Under the pieces are notes generated by a model. That model had not been told where the DNA came from. It made no database searches and saw nothing but the letters and a program-made list of their open reading frames with translations. From Ideonella sp. (GTDB lineage Bacteria; Pseudomonadota; Gammaproteobacteria; Burkholderiales; Burkholderiaceae_C), in contig JADKIA010000003.1 of the NCBI GenBank assembly GCA_016721465.1, positions 732,468 through 796,467 of the forward strand: a stretch of 64,000 bases of DNA, read 5' to 3'. This document shows, one piece after another, positions 8,973 to 16,292 of this stretch (the first letter of the stretch is position 1; the number at the start of each line of letters is the position of its first letter). Position numbers and translations under genes: made by a program.

Positions 8973-9971
8973 TCATCGCATCAGCTTGGCGCCCGCCGGG
9001 TGGTTGGACCCGTGGACCTGCGAATGGCAATTGGTGCAGGCACCGGCGATCACGAAGATCGAACCGCCGCCGCCGGCCCCGGGCAGTGCCGCGCCCGTGC
9101 GGGCCACCGCCGGGTGGCCAGCCACCGAGTGGCAGTCCTGGCACAGGGCCTGGGTGCTCTTGGTCAGCATCGCCGCACGCACCGAGCCATGGCTGGTGTG
9201 GCAGAGCGAGCAGTCCTCGGCCACCGGGGCATGCTCCCACAGCACCGGGCCGCGCTTTTCGGCGTGGCAGCTGAAGCAGGTCTGGTTCAGCGTCGGTTTG
9301 TTGAGCATGGCCTGGGTGGACGAACCATGGGCGTTGTGGCAATCGCTGCAGGCCATGCGTCCGGCGCGCAGCGGGTGCGACGAGGCCTTCTGGAAGTCCG
9401 CGCGCTGTTGCTTGTGGCAGCGGTAGCACACCTCGGTCTCGGTCTGCTTGGCCATCACCGCGTCGCGCTGCGTGTGCATCTTGTGGCAATCGGTGCAGGC
9501 CATCTGGCTGCTGTCGTGCCCGCCCGAGTGCCAGGCGTTGCGCGCCGCGTTCTGGTGGCAACTGAGGCAGGCCTCGTTGCGCACTGCGGCCGGCATGAAC
9601 GAATCGGCCTTCATGCTGTTGATCGTCGGCGGCTTCTTGCTGTCCTTGATGGAGTGGTTGGCGCCGGGGCCGTGGCAGGCCTCGCACTGCAGCCCGCCGG
9701 GCCCGAAGGGGCCGCGCGGGTCGCCGCGCCGGGCATGCGGCCCCTTGAAGATATTGGCCGTGGTGTGCGTGGCGGTGTCGCTGTCGGCGTCATGGCAGTA
9801 CAGGCAGGTGTCGGCACCTTTCTGGCTGTACTGCGTGCCCGGCACCAGAGGCAGTGCCGCCGAAGCGGCAGCGGCGGGCGCCGCGGCCTTGGTCTGAGCC
9901 AGCGCTGCGGGTTGCCACAGCAGGCTGGTCAGCACCAGCACCGAGGAAAGCAGGGATTTTGCGATGTTCAT
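8973..9971 (-). CDS. mtrA: Periplasmic decaheme cytochrome c MtrA (DmsE family)
   Basis: 332-residue periplasmic wire that sits in the MtrB barrel and connects periplasmic carriers to the outer-surface cytochrome. A signal peptide (about 1-25) precedes ten CXXCH motifs: CLYCH, CEACH, CLSCH, CTDCH, CYRCH, CSDCH, CFSCH, CSLCH, CQDCH and CTNCH. The even spacing and length fit MtrA/PioA/DmsE. The ATG at 9971 was chosen because it starts the signal peptide; the frame is open upstream but would overlap the helix-hairpin-helix gene. Transcribed just ahead of mtrB. Confidence 0.93.
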   Translation of the reverse strand: MNIAKSLLSSVLVLTSLLWQPAALAQTKAAAPAAAASAALPLVPGTQYSQKGADTCLYCHDADSDTATHTTANIFKGPHARRGDPRGPFGPGGLQCEACHGPGANHSIKDSKKPPTINSMKADSFMPAAVRNEACLSCHQNAARNAWHSGGHDSSQMACTDCHKMHTQRDAVMAKQTETEVCYRCHKQQRADFQKASSHPLRAGRMACSDCHNAHGSSTQAMLNKPTLNQTCFSCHAEKRGPVLWEHAPVAEDCSLCHTSHGSVRAAMLTKSTQALCQDCHSVAGHPAVARTGAALPGAGGGGSIFVIAGACTNCHSQVHGSNHPAGAKLMR

Positions 9972-10020
9972 CGAGTTCTGCCTGTAGGTCTTGATTCGTC
10001 GTGGTTCATTCGCTTGGGCC

Positions 10021-10377
10021 TCAAGCCTTGGCTTTGCCCATGGTGACCTTGCCGACATAGATCTGGCGTCGGATGGCCATATACAGGCCGGCCGGCAAGC
10101 CCGCCTTGGTGACGATATCCGCTTTGCTGGAGTAGGGGCGCGAAGCAATGATCAGATCGGCTTCGGCGTCGCCGATTCCCGACAGTGTGCGCAGTTGCGC
10201 CTTGCTGGCATTGTTGAGGTCGATGCGCTTGGTTGCCGCGGCCTTCTTTGCAGCGGCGGCCTTTGCCTGCGCCTGTGCGGGGGAGGCTGCGTTGGTGCCG
10301 GGGCCCGCGGCCCCCGCGTACGGCGCCATCAACAGCGCCGCGGCGGTCAGCAGGCGTCCCAGGGTATGAGCTTGCAC
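10021..10377 (-). CDS. Exported helix-hairpin-helix (ComEA-like) protein in the mtr operon
   Basis: 118 residues: a signal peptide ending near AGA, a Lys/Ala-rich linker, then an HhH motif region starting IDLNNASKAQL and continuing TLSGIGDAEADLI, as in the C-terminal DNA-binding part of ComEA. It lies between mtrC and mtrA on the same strand, 49 bases upstream of mtrA. ComEA binds DNA during transformation, but a role here is unknown. Similar small HhH proteins are annotated beside mtr genes in some betaproteobacteria (from memory). It could bind extracellular DNA or simply be a protein interaction module. Confidence 0.8.
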   Translation of the reverse strand: MQAHTLGRLLTAAALLMAPYAGAAGPGTNAASPAQAQAKAAAAKKAAATKRIDLNNASKAQLRTLSGIGDAEADLIIASRPYSSKADIVTKAGLPAGLYMAIRRQIYVGKVTMGKAKA

Positions 10378-10396
10378 GTCGGTGTCCTTGAAACAA

Positions 10397-10422
10397 GTCC
10401 GGCGGCGTCACCGCCGCCGGAC
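10397..10422. terminator. GC-rich hairpin between mtrC and the HhH gene
   Basis: An 11-base-pair perfect stem (GTCCGGCGGCG with CGCCGCCGGAC) and four-base loop, followed on the minus strand by TTGTTTC. It could attenuate transcription or act as an mRNA processing/stability element, giving different amounts of MtrC and MtrAB. The tail is a weak T-run, so full termination is uncertain. Confidence 0.5.
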
Positions 10423-10491
10423 CTTTTGCCGTGCACCACTGGAGCCCATCGCAGGGTGATCCAGTGGCTGCGGCGCCGGGTAGAACCCGCT

Positions 10492-13293
10492 CTACTTCGC
10501 GTGCATGGCCTTGATGTCGGCGATGCGGTCGGTGGCGTGGCAGACCATGCAGGTCTCCGTGGTGGCCAACGATGCAGCGCGCGGCGCGTAGATCGAACCG
10601 CCGTTGATCTCCATGTGGGCCTTGGCCTGCGTGGAGTCGTGGCAGGCGAAGCAGGCCGCCGAGATCGGGGAGATCACCGACGACGTGGCCGCCGCTGCGG
10701 TGCTCACCCCGGTGCCTGCGTTGAAGGCAAAGCCGACGCCATAGTCGAACACGTTGTCCTTCACGATGTACGGCGACATCGAGAACACGCTCAAGGGCGT
10801 GGCCGTGGCCGTGCCGTTGAACTTGCCCGTGGCCACCGTGCGGTACAACCGGTTCGGCAGGGCATTGGCCGATGCGCTGGCACTGAAGTCATAGGTGCCT
10901 GGCAGGTGGCAGGTCTGGCAGTCCGCCAGCACGCCCGGGTAGCCCACGTCCGCAAAGGACTCGGTCGTGGTCGACGCATGCCAGGTGAAGGCATTCGCCC
11001 GCTTCTTGCCCGCATGGATCGCGTGCACGAAGCTGACGGAGTCGGCCGACCAGCCACTGCTGGCCCGGTTCGGGTTGTGGCACCACGAGCAGGTCGTGCC
11101 GTCGTTGCGCTGACCCGCGTGGAAAGCATCTTCGGTGAAGGTGCCCAGTTCCTGGTGGCAGGCATTGCAGCGTGCGTCCTCGACGATGGCGCGGCGGGCG
11201 GTGTAGCCCGTGGCCACCTTCTGTGCATTCGGTGCAATGACAATCAGGCCGCCGGTCTTGTTGGGCATCCCGGCCGTCAAGCCGGTGGTGGCCGTGGCCG
11301 CGGCAACCGGGTAGTCCTTCAGGTTCGTCTGCGTCAGCGGCAGCGTGCCGAGCACGCTGTACGAGTAACCCAGGCCGCCCGTCAGCATGACCGCGTTGTC
11401 GGGGATCGTCACACCGGTGAGCGTGGCGGTGTAGTAGCCATCGGCATCCGGACCGACGAGCGTGCCGGCGCCGGTGCCCGTGGCCTTGCCGTTCCACAGG
11501 CTGCGCAGGTAGCTGCTGGCGGAGGCATTGAAGTCGGCCGGCGCCGCGATGCCATCCTGCGGCACCGAGAACACGAAGTACACGCTGGGCGCACCCATGA
11601 AGTTGTCCCAGATCTCCGTGGCGGCGGTCGGATTGTTGAGGTCCTTGCGCGCGCCGTTCTGCAGGATGCGGAACACCATCACCGGCTGCTTGCTGGCGTT
11701 GCGGGTCACGCTCTTCAGGTCGTAGCTCACCTTGATCGCACCTTCCGGCAAGCGGCTGGTGTTCGAGGCAATCCACGCTGCGTTGGTGTTGGCATTGGTG
11801 CCACCGGCCAGCAGCGAATTGGTCGGGTTCGGCGGGGTCACTGCCAAGTGGTGCAGGCTGGTGTTGGCGGCGGTGTGGCAACCGGCGCACAGCGAGTCGT
11901 CGGGCTGCGGCCCGGCGAACGAGTGCAGGCCCTGCGTCACGGTCTTGCCTTCTGCCGCGTCGCCCAGGCTCACGCCACTGGCGGTGGCGAAGTTCAGGCC
12001 GTCGTGGCAGGATCCGCAGGCCAGTCGGCTGGGCGTGGTCTTCCAGTTGTCGCCCTGGGCGGTCTTGGCGGTGGAGGTGGCCGAGCCGTCGTGGCACTTG
12101 GTGCAGTTGCGGATGTCTTGCGGGTAGCCCACTTCATTGAACTTCACGCCACCGGCGTTGTAGTTCTTCTTGGTGAGCAACTTGCCGGCGTGGATCTTGT
12201 GGATCATGTTCGGCAGTTCAAACAGCGAGCGGCCGTCCACCAGTTCGGTGCTGCTGCCGGTGAAGGTCAGCGTAGCAGCGTTGATGGCGGCTTCGGTGCG
12301 GCCGTACTTGCGCTGCTCGGTGTGGCACACGCTGCAATAGCGCACTTCGTTGCGGCTGCCACCGTGGAAGCTGGCGCCAGAACTGGCCGAGCTGTCGCCC
12401 GGGATGCCGCCCAGCTTGCGGTGGCATTCCTCGCACTTGGCGTTGGCGGTGATGTCGCGACCGGATGCTGCCGCGGCCTGGCCGGTGGCGGGCACGAAGT
12501 CGTAGATCACATCCAGCGGCTTGACCATCGGCGTGGCGGTCACGCCGGCCGTCGCAACGGCATTGGGCGTGTTCGTGCCGGTGCCCGGTGCGTTGCCTGC
12601 CAATTGAATGGTCAGGCGGTGCACGAGGCTGGCGTTGTAGCTGAGATCGCCCAGGTCGGCCTTGTTGTTCGGCGCCGCAACGGTCATCGCGTCGACATCG
12701 GTCTTGATCTTGGTGATGTCGCGGTAGAAGGTGTACTTGTAGCTGCCGTCACCGTTGTCCACCAGCGTGCCGGTGTTGTCGGTGCTGGGCCGCGTGGGCG
12801 CTGCAGCGGCCGTGGTGGTGGGCACCGTGGTCACGATGTAGCTCACCCACTTGGCGGGGCTGCCATTGGTGCCGGGCACCATCTTGGCGATGGAGAAGGC
12901 GAGGTTGGCATACCCGGCCACCGTGGCCGTGCTGCTTTTGGTGGTATTGCCCAGCCCGACGACCGGCGTGCCCTCGGCATCCGTCACTTTGAAGTTGACG
13001 ACCGGTGCGCCCGAGATCGCGACCGAGGTCACGGTGACCTTGGGCGCCAGGGCGGCCCAGGCGGCGATGGCGCTGGCCGAAGGCGTCGTGGCGTTGCTGG
13101 CCACCTTGAACAACGGTGTGCTCGAGCCGGCCGGACCGGTGGGGCCCGTGGGGCCGGTGGGGCCGGTGGGGCCAGCGGGGCCGGTGGGGCCCGTGGCGCC
13201 GGTGTCACCACCGCCGCCGCAACCCGACAACGCAATCGCCACCAGACCGGCTGCTGCCAGCCCGATCCAATGACGATGATTCTTCTTGTCCAT
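10492..13293 (-). CDS. mtrC: Outer-surface decaheme c-type cytochrome lipoprotein, MtrC/OmcA family
   Basis: 933-residue terminal reductase at the cell surface that passes electrons to minerals or other extracellular acceptors. The signal peptide ends in a lipobox ALSGC (Cys at residue 25). A Gly-rich patch and a collagen-like Gly-X-Y stretch (residues 32-56) follow, then beta-rich domains and ten CXXCH sites in two clusters of five: CEECH, CSVCH, CTKCH, CGSCH, CAGCH, then CNACH, CSWCH, CQTCH, CFACH, CMVCH. This two-pentaheme layout is that of MtrC/OmcA. ATG 13293 begins the signal peptide. It is first in the mtr gene set; MtrC versus OmcA cannot be decided by eye. Confidence 0.9.
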   Translation of the reverse strand: MDKKNHRHWIGLAAAGLVAIALSGCGGGGDTGATGPTGPAGPTGPTGPTGPTGPAGSSTPLFKVASNATTPSASAIAAWAALAPKVTVTSVAISGAPVVNFKVTDAEGTPVVGLGNTTKSSTATVAGYANLAFSIAKMVPGTNGSPAKWVSYIVTTVPTTTAAAAPTRPSTDNTGTLVDNGDGSYKYTFYRDITKIKTDVDAMTVAAPNNKADLGDLSYNASLVHRLTIQLAGNAPGTGTNTPNAVATAGVTATPMVKPLDVIYDFVPATGQAAAASGRDITANAKCEECHRKLGGIPGDSSASSGASFHGGSRNEVRYCSVCHTEQRKYGRTEAAINAATLTFTGSSTELVDGRSLFELPNMIHKIHAGKLLTKKNYNAGGVKFNEVGYPQDIRNCTKCHDGSATSTAKTAQGDNWKTTPSRLACGSCHDGLNFATASGVSLGDAAEGKTVTQGLHSFAGPQPDDSLCAGCHTAANTSLHHLAVTPPNPTNSLLAGGTNANTNAAWIASNTSRLPEGAIKVSYDLKSVTRNASKQPVMVFRILQNGARKDLNNPTAATEIWDNFMGAPSVYFVFSVPQDGIAAPADFNASASSYLRSLWNGKATGTGAGTLVGPDADGYYTATLTGVTIPDNAVMLTGGLGYSYSVLGTLPLTQTNLKDYPVAAATATTGLTAGMPNKTGGLIVIAPNAQKVATGYTARRAIVEDARCNACHQELGTFTEDAFHAGQRNDGTTCSWCHNPNRASSGWSADSVSFVHAIHAGKKRANAFTWHASTTTESFADVGYPGVLADCQTCHLPGTYDFSASASANALPNRLYRTVATGKFNGTATATPLSVFSMSPYIVKDNVFDYGVGFAFNAGTGVSTAAAATSSVISPISAACFACHDSTQAKAHMEINGGSIYAPRAASLATTETCMVCHATDRIADIKAMHAK
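13126..13200 (-). repeat. Collagen-like Gly-X-Y repeat coding segment in mtrC
   Basis: About eight consecutive Gly-X-Y triplets, mostly G-P-T, are encoded right after the lipid anchor by near-identical nine-base units. Such low-complexity DNA can change in length by slippage. The protein segment probably acts as an extended stalk. Confidence 0.8.
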
Positions 13294-13413
13294 CAACTCT
13301 CTCCTGGTTGGGCGCACAAGATGCGACTGTTGACAAAGAGCGAGCATCCCAAAACCAACAGATGTCAGTCTTTGTTTCCGCTGCGCAATTTACGCCGGAA
13401 GCAGGGCCTTGGG

Positions 13414-13427
13414 TTGACTCACGTCAC
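13414..13427. promoter_or_regulatory. FNR/CRP-like palindrome upstream of mtrC
   Basis: TTGAC-TCAC-GTCAC lies about 120 bases before the mtrC start. It resembles the FNR/Anr consensus TTGAT-N4-ATCAA with inner C/G substitutions. Anaerobic control of mtr would make sense, but the match is imperfect. The rest of the 13294-13518 gap is AT-richer than its surroundings and looks like promoter DNA. Confidence 0.35.
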
Positions 13428-13518
13428 GGCATGCAGAGGTAATTGATCTACCGCATGTTGCGCCAACGCCGCACGTCCGGCCCGTGGCGCCCGGCTCGAA
13501 ACCCCAGGGGGGTATTCA

Positions 13519-14235
13519 TCACCGCGCCTGCAGCGACGCGTCTTCGATCATCACCGCGTAGGTGTAGCCCGAGCCCAGGTCGACATCGGTCTTGACCACG
13601 CCCTTGGCATTGACCACGTCGCCCACCGCCACCTTGTCCTTGGTGGTCACCAGGATGTCGTTGCTGCCCTTGGCGGCCGAGCCCGAGCCGTCCTGCAGGT
13701 GCACCCAGTTCTTGCCGAGGATGCCGTTGCTCACCTTCACCACCTGGCCGCGCACCAGCACCGGCTTGCCCTTGAGCGCGGCCTTGCCGTCCACCACCTC
13801 GGCCACGGTGCGTGCCTCCGGGCCTGTGGCCTTGGCCACTTTCACCACCGCTGCGGCAGCCGCCGCGACACCGCCATGCGGTGCCGTGGCGGACATTGGC
13901 GCCGCACCGGGCTTGGTGTTGGCATCGGCGATGCTGCCGAACACGATCACGTCGAAGGTCTTCTTCAGCGACTTGCTCTCGAAATTGCGCATCACCATCG
14001 GGTTGGCGATCGACACTGTGCTGCCCTTCTTGACAGGCGCCGTGGCCACCGCGGCCCAGGTCTCGCCGTCCTTGGTCTTCAGGCGCAGGTAGGTGTAGCC
14101 CTCGACGTCTTTCACTTCCAGCACCTCACCCTGCACCGCAGTGCCACCCGCGCCCTGTGATGTGGCGGGCATGGCGTGCGAGCAGAGGTTGGCCGCAGCC
14201 AACAGCAGGACGGTGACAAGGGCGTTGGGTTTCAT
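13519..14235 (-). CDS. Exported protein with two OB-fold-like domains
   Basis: 238 residues with a signal peptide ending near SHA. Two similar beta-rich modules are visible: about residues 32-97 (GEVLEVKDVEGYTYLRLKT) and about 155-235 (VLVRGQVVKVSNGILGKNWV, then HLQDGSGS). Both look like OB-folds of the nucleic-acid-binding/YdeI type found in periplasmic proteins. An Ala-rich linker joins them. It is transcribed toward mtrC with 225 bases between, so it may be part of the mtr locus. Function unknown; a metal- or ligand-binding role near cytochromes is possible. Confidence 0.75.
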   Translation of the reverse strand: MKPNALVTVLLLAAANLCSHAMPATSQGAGGTAVQGEVLEVKDVEGYTYLRLKTKDGETWAAVATAPVKKGSTVSIANPMVMRNFESKSLKKTFDVIVFGSIADANTKPGAAPMSATAPHGGVAAAAAAVVKVAKATGPEARTVAEVVDGKAALKGKPVLVRGQVVKVSNGILGKNWVHLQDGSGSAAKGSNDILVTTKDKVAVGDVVNAKGVVKTDVDLGSGYTYAVMIEDASLQAR

Positions 14236-14311
14236 GGCAATGGCCGTTCGTTGGACAGAAGGCCGGTATCTTCGGCCGTTCGGCAAGCTTCGCAATTAAC
14301 TTTGGTCAAGT

Positions 14312-15154
14312 TCAGGTGCGCCACACGCGCGGCGCGTCGGCCTGCAGGCCCCAGGCCAGTTCGCGCCAGCGCGCCCACACCCGGTTGAGCAGCTCGGTGG
14401 CCGGCTCCACGCGGTCGGCCAGGGCACGCAGCACCACCACCTGCTCGTGCGGCGAGGTGCTGCCGTGCACCACGCCGAGGTGATCGTCGGGCGAGGCGGC
14501 TCGGGCGGCGTCCAGCAGCGCGCTGCGCCGGGCCGGCTCCAGCGCCTGGCCGCAGGCAAACCACTGAGTGGCCAGCACGCGCCTGCCTGCCAGGCCCAGC
14601 GGTGAGTCCAGCAGGCGCCGGTCCGATGCGTCGATGCGGCCGCGCTCCAGCCACACGCCGGGCAGCTCCAGGTGCTGACTGAAGTGGCCCCGCTCGAAGG
14701 CCAGGCCACTGGCGGGCAGGCCGAGCGCCACCAGCTCGCGGCCGATCATCTCGGCGCCCGGTGCCAATGCGAACACCGAGCGGCTTTCAGCCAGCGCCGC
14801 GGAGTACACCAGCGTCTCCAGCGGCAGCCATTCCAGCCGTGCCCCACCGGCCACGCGGGCCTGCACCGATTGCAGGGCCGGCTCGCCGGCGCTGCGGTAG
14901 AAGCGTGTGGCGCCCGGCGTGGTGATCATCGCGTGGCTGCCTTCGGCCAGCGTCAGGTTCATCGTCAGCGTGTCGCCGCCGGCCACGCCGCCGGGCGGGT
15001 GCACGATCACGGACTGGCACACGGCGGGCCCTTCGGGATACAGCGCGGCCAGCACCCGCAGCGGGCCGTCGTGCCGATCGGCCACGATGCAGCGCGGGCT
15101 GCCGCCGCTCAGGCTCACGCGGTAGTCGAGGTCGAGGGTGCCATGCCAGGCCAT
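14312..15154 (-). CDS. ureD: Urease accessory protein UreD (orphan)
   Basis: 280-residue chaperone that with UreF and UreG loads nickel into urease. Typical UreD motifs are present: VIVHPPGGVAGGD, TTPGATRFYRS and LPLETLVYS. ATG 15154 begins MAWHGTLDL and avoids overlap with rdgC, which ends 19 bases upstream. No ureA, ureB, ureC, ureE, ureF or ureG is present in the window, and downstream lies the OB-fold/mtr set. It is therefore separated from its usual partners. Confidence 0.92.
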   Translation of the reverse strand: MAWHGTLDLDYRVSLSGGSPRCIVADRHDGPLRVLAALYPEGPAVCQSVIVHPPGGVAGGDTLTMNLTLAEGSHAMITTPGATRFYRSAGEPALQSVQARVAGGARLEWLPLETLVYSAALAESRSVFALAPGAEMIGRELVALGLPASGLAFERGHFSQHLELPGVWLERGRIDASDRRLLDSPLGLAGRRVLATQWFACGQALEPARRSALLDAARAASPDDHLGVVHGSTSPHEQVVVLRALADRVEPATELLNRVWARWRELAWGLQADAPRVWRT

Positions 15155-15173
15155 GCGCGCTGCCGCCGTGGCC

Positions 15174-16076
15174 TCAGATCTTGATCTCGGCCTCGCCGCC
15201 AAGCGCGTCGATCAGGTCACCGATCAGCGGGGCCAGCTCGCCGGTGGCGATGGCGGCGTCGGCGTCGAAGGCCTCGTCGTCGCGCCCGGCCTTGCGACCT
15301 TCGAACACACCGTCCAGGAAGGCCAGCTTCTTGATCTGCAGCGTGTCGGTGAGTGTGAACGAGACGCGCCCGTTCCACGTTAGCGCCAGGCGTGTCGGCT
15401 GCTTGCCCGCCAACAGGTGCTCGCGGATCTCGGCAATGTCCAGCGCATGACGGGCATAGCGCACCACCGGCCGCTCCCCGTCTGCTGCCTTGAGCTCGCA
15501 GTCGCGGTCGATGGCGAAGCCCTGCGGCGGTTCCTGGCTGGCCAGCCACTCCGTCATCGCGGTGGTGGCCGACAGCGCGGTCTGGAGGCCCTGCGCCGAC
15601 ACGCCCACCAGGCTCTTGGTCAGCGCCGTCAGGGCCAGATCGGCGCGCGCCGCGCTGCCGGCATCGATCATCAGCAGGTGCTGCGCTGGCGCAATCCACA
15701 ACTTCACGGCCGCGCGCTTGGTGAAACTCAGCGGCAGCAGATCCAGCGTGGCCTGGTCCTTCAACTCGCGCATCTGCTTCTTGCCGGGCTTGCGGCCGGT
15801 GGTCTTTTCCACCTGCGCGGCCAGCTCTTCGGCCCGGCGCCGCACCACCGCGCCGGGCAGGATGCGTTGCTCCACCTGCAGCATCAACAGCCACTGGCCA
15901 TCGATCACCTCGATCAGCGGGCCATGGGCCACGCCGCGCGGCTCCACCCAGCCCAGCGACAGCGGCTGCGTGAGGCCGCATTCGACGAAGCGGTCGCGCT
16001 CCAGCGCGTCCTGGATCTGTGACATGTTGGCCGGGCCGTCCGGGCCCAGGCGATAGACGATCAAATTCTTGAACAA
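15174..16076 (-). CDS. rdgC: Recombination-associated protein RdgC (TTG start)
   Basis: DNA-binding ring-forming protein that modulates RecA. From the TTG at 16076 the product begins FKNLIVYR after the initiator, exactly as RdgC proteins begin MFKNLIVYR, and is 300 residues long (E. coli RdgC is about 303). No ATG or GTG lies at that point; upstream in-frame starts would add an unrelated tail. An AGGGG element sits upstream of the TTG. The Lys-rich TGRKPGKKQMRELK segment is also family-typical. The gene is divergent from tnaA. Confidence 0.93.
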   Translation of the reverse strand: MFKNLIVYRLGPDGPANMSQIQDALERDRFVECGLTQPLSLGWVEPRGVAHGPLIEVIDGQWLLMLQVEQRILPGAVVRRRAEELAAQVEKTTGRKPGKKQMRELKDQATLDLLPLSFTKRAAVKLWIAPAQHLLMIDAGSAARADLALTALTKSLVGVSAQGLQTALSATTAMTEWLASQEPPQGFAIDRDCELKAADGERPVVRYARHALDIAEIREHLLAGKQPTRLALTWNGRVSFTLTDTLQIKKLAFLDGVFEGRKAGRDDEAFDADAAIATGELAPLIGDLIDALGGEAEIKI

Positions 16077-16292
16077 GGCGTGCCCCTGGGCAGTGCAGCG
16101 AAGAGGCGCGATTGTGCATGGCTTGGCGCGCGCGATCGGTGCCATGCGCACGGCATCGCGCCAGGCTGCGGCGCGGTGGGGGCCAGGTCAAACCCGGCGC
16201 AAGTTTCTGCGGCCTGTTGGAAATGACCGACACCACGCCGATTTTCTCGATTGCACACTCGCCGCACACCCCAGACCGAGTACGGAGACACC

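Noticed and set aside
13126..13200. CRISPR-like repeat array
   Set aside because: The repeats are in-frame Gly-X-Y coding units without spacers.
9991..13446. A very long open frame on the plus strand opposite mtrC and mtrA
   Set aside because: It is a GC-rich antisense shadow; the minus strand carries clear lipobox, heme motifs and family sequence.
3984..14311. Urease structural genes hidden in the cytochrome island
   Set aside because: No UreA, UreB or UreC motif is found in any frame; only ureD is recognisable.
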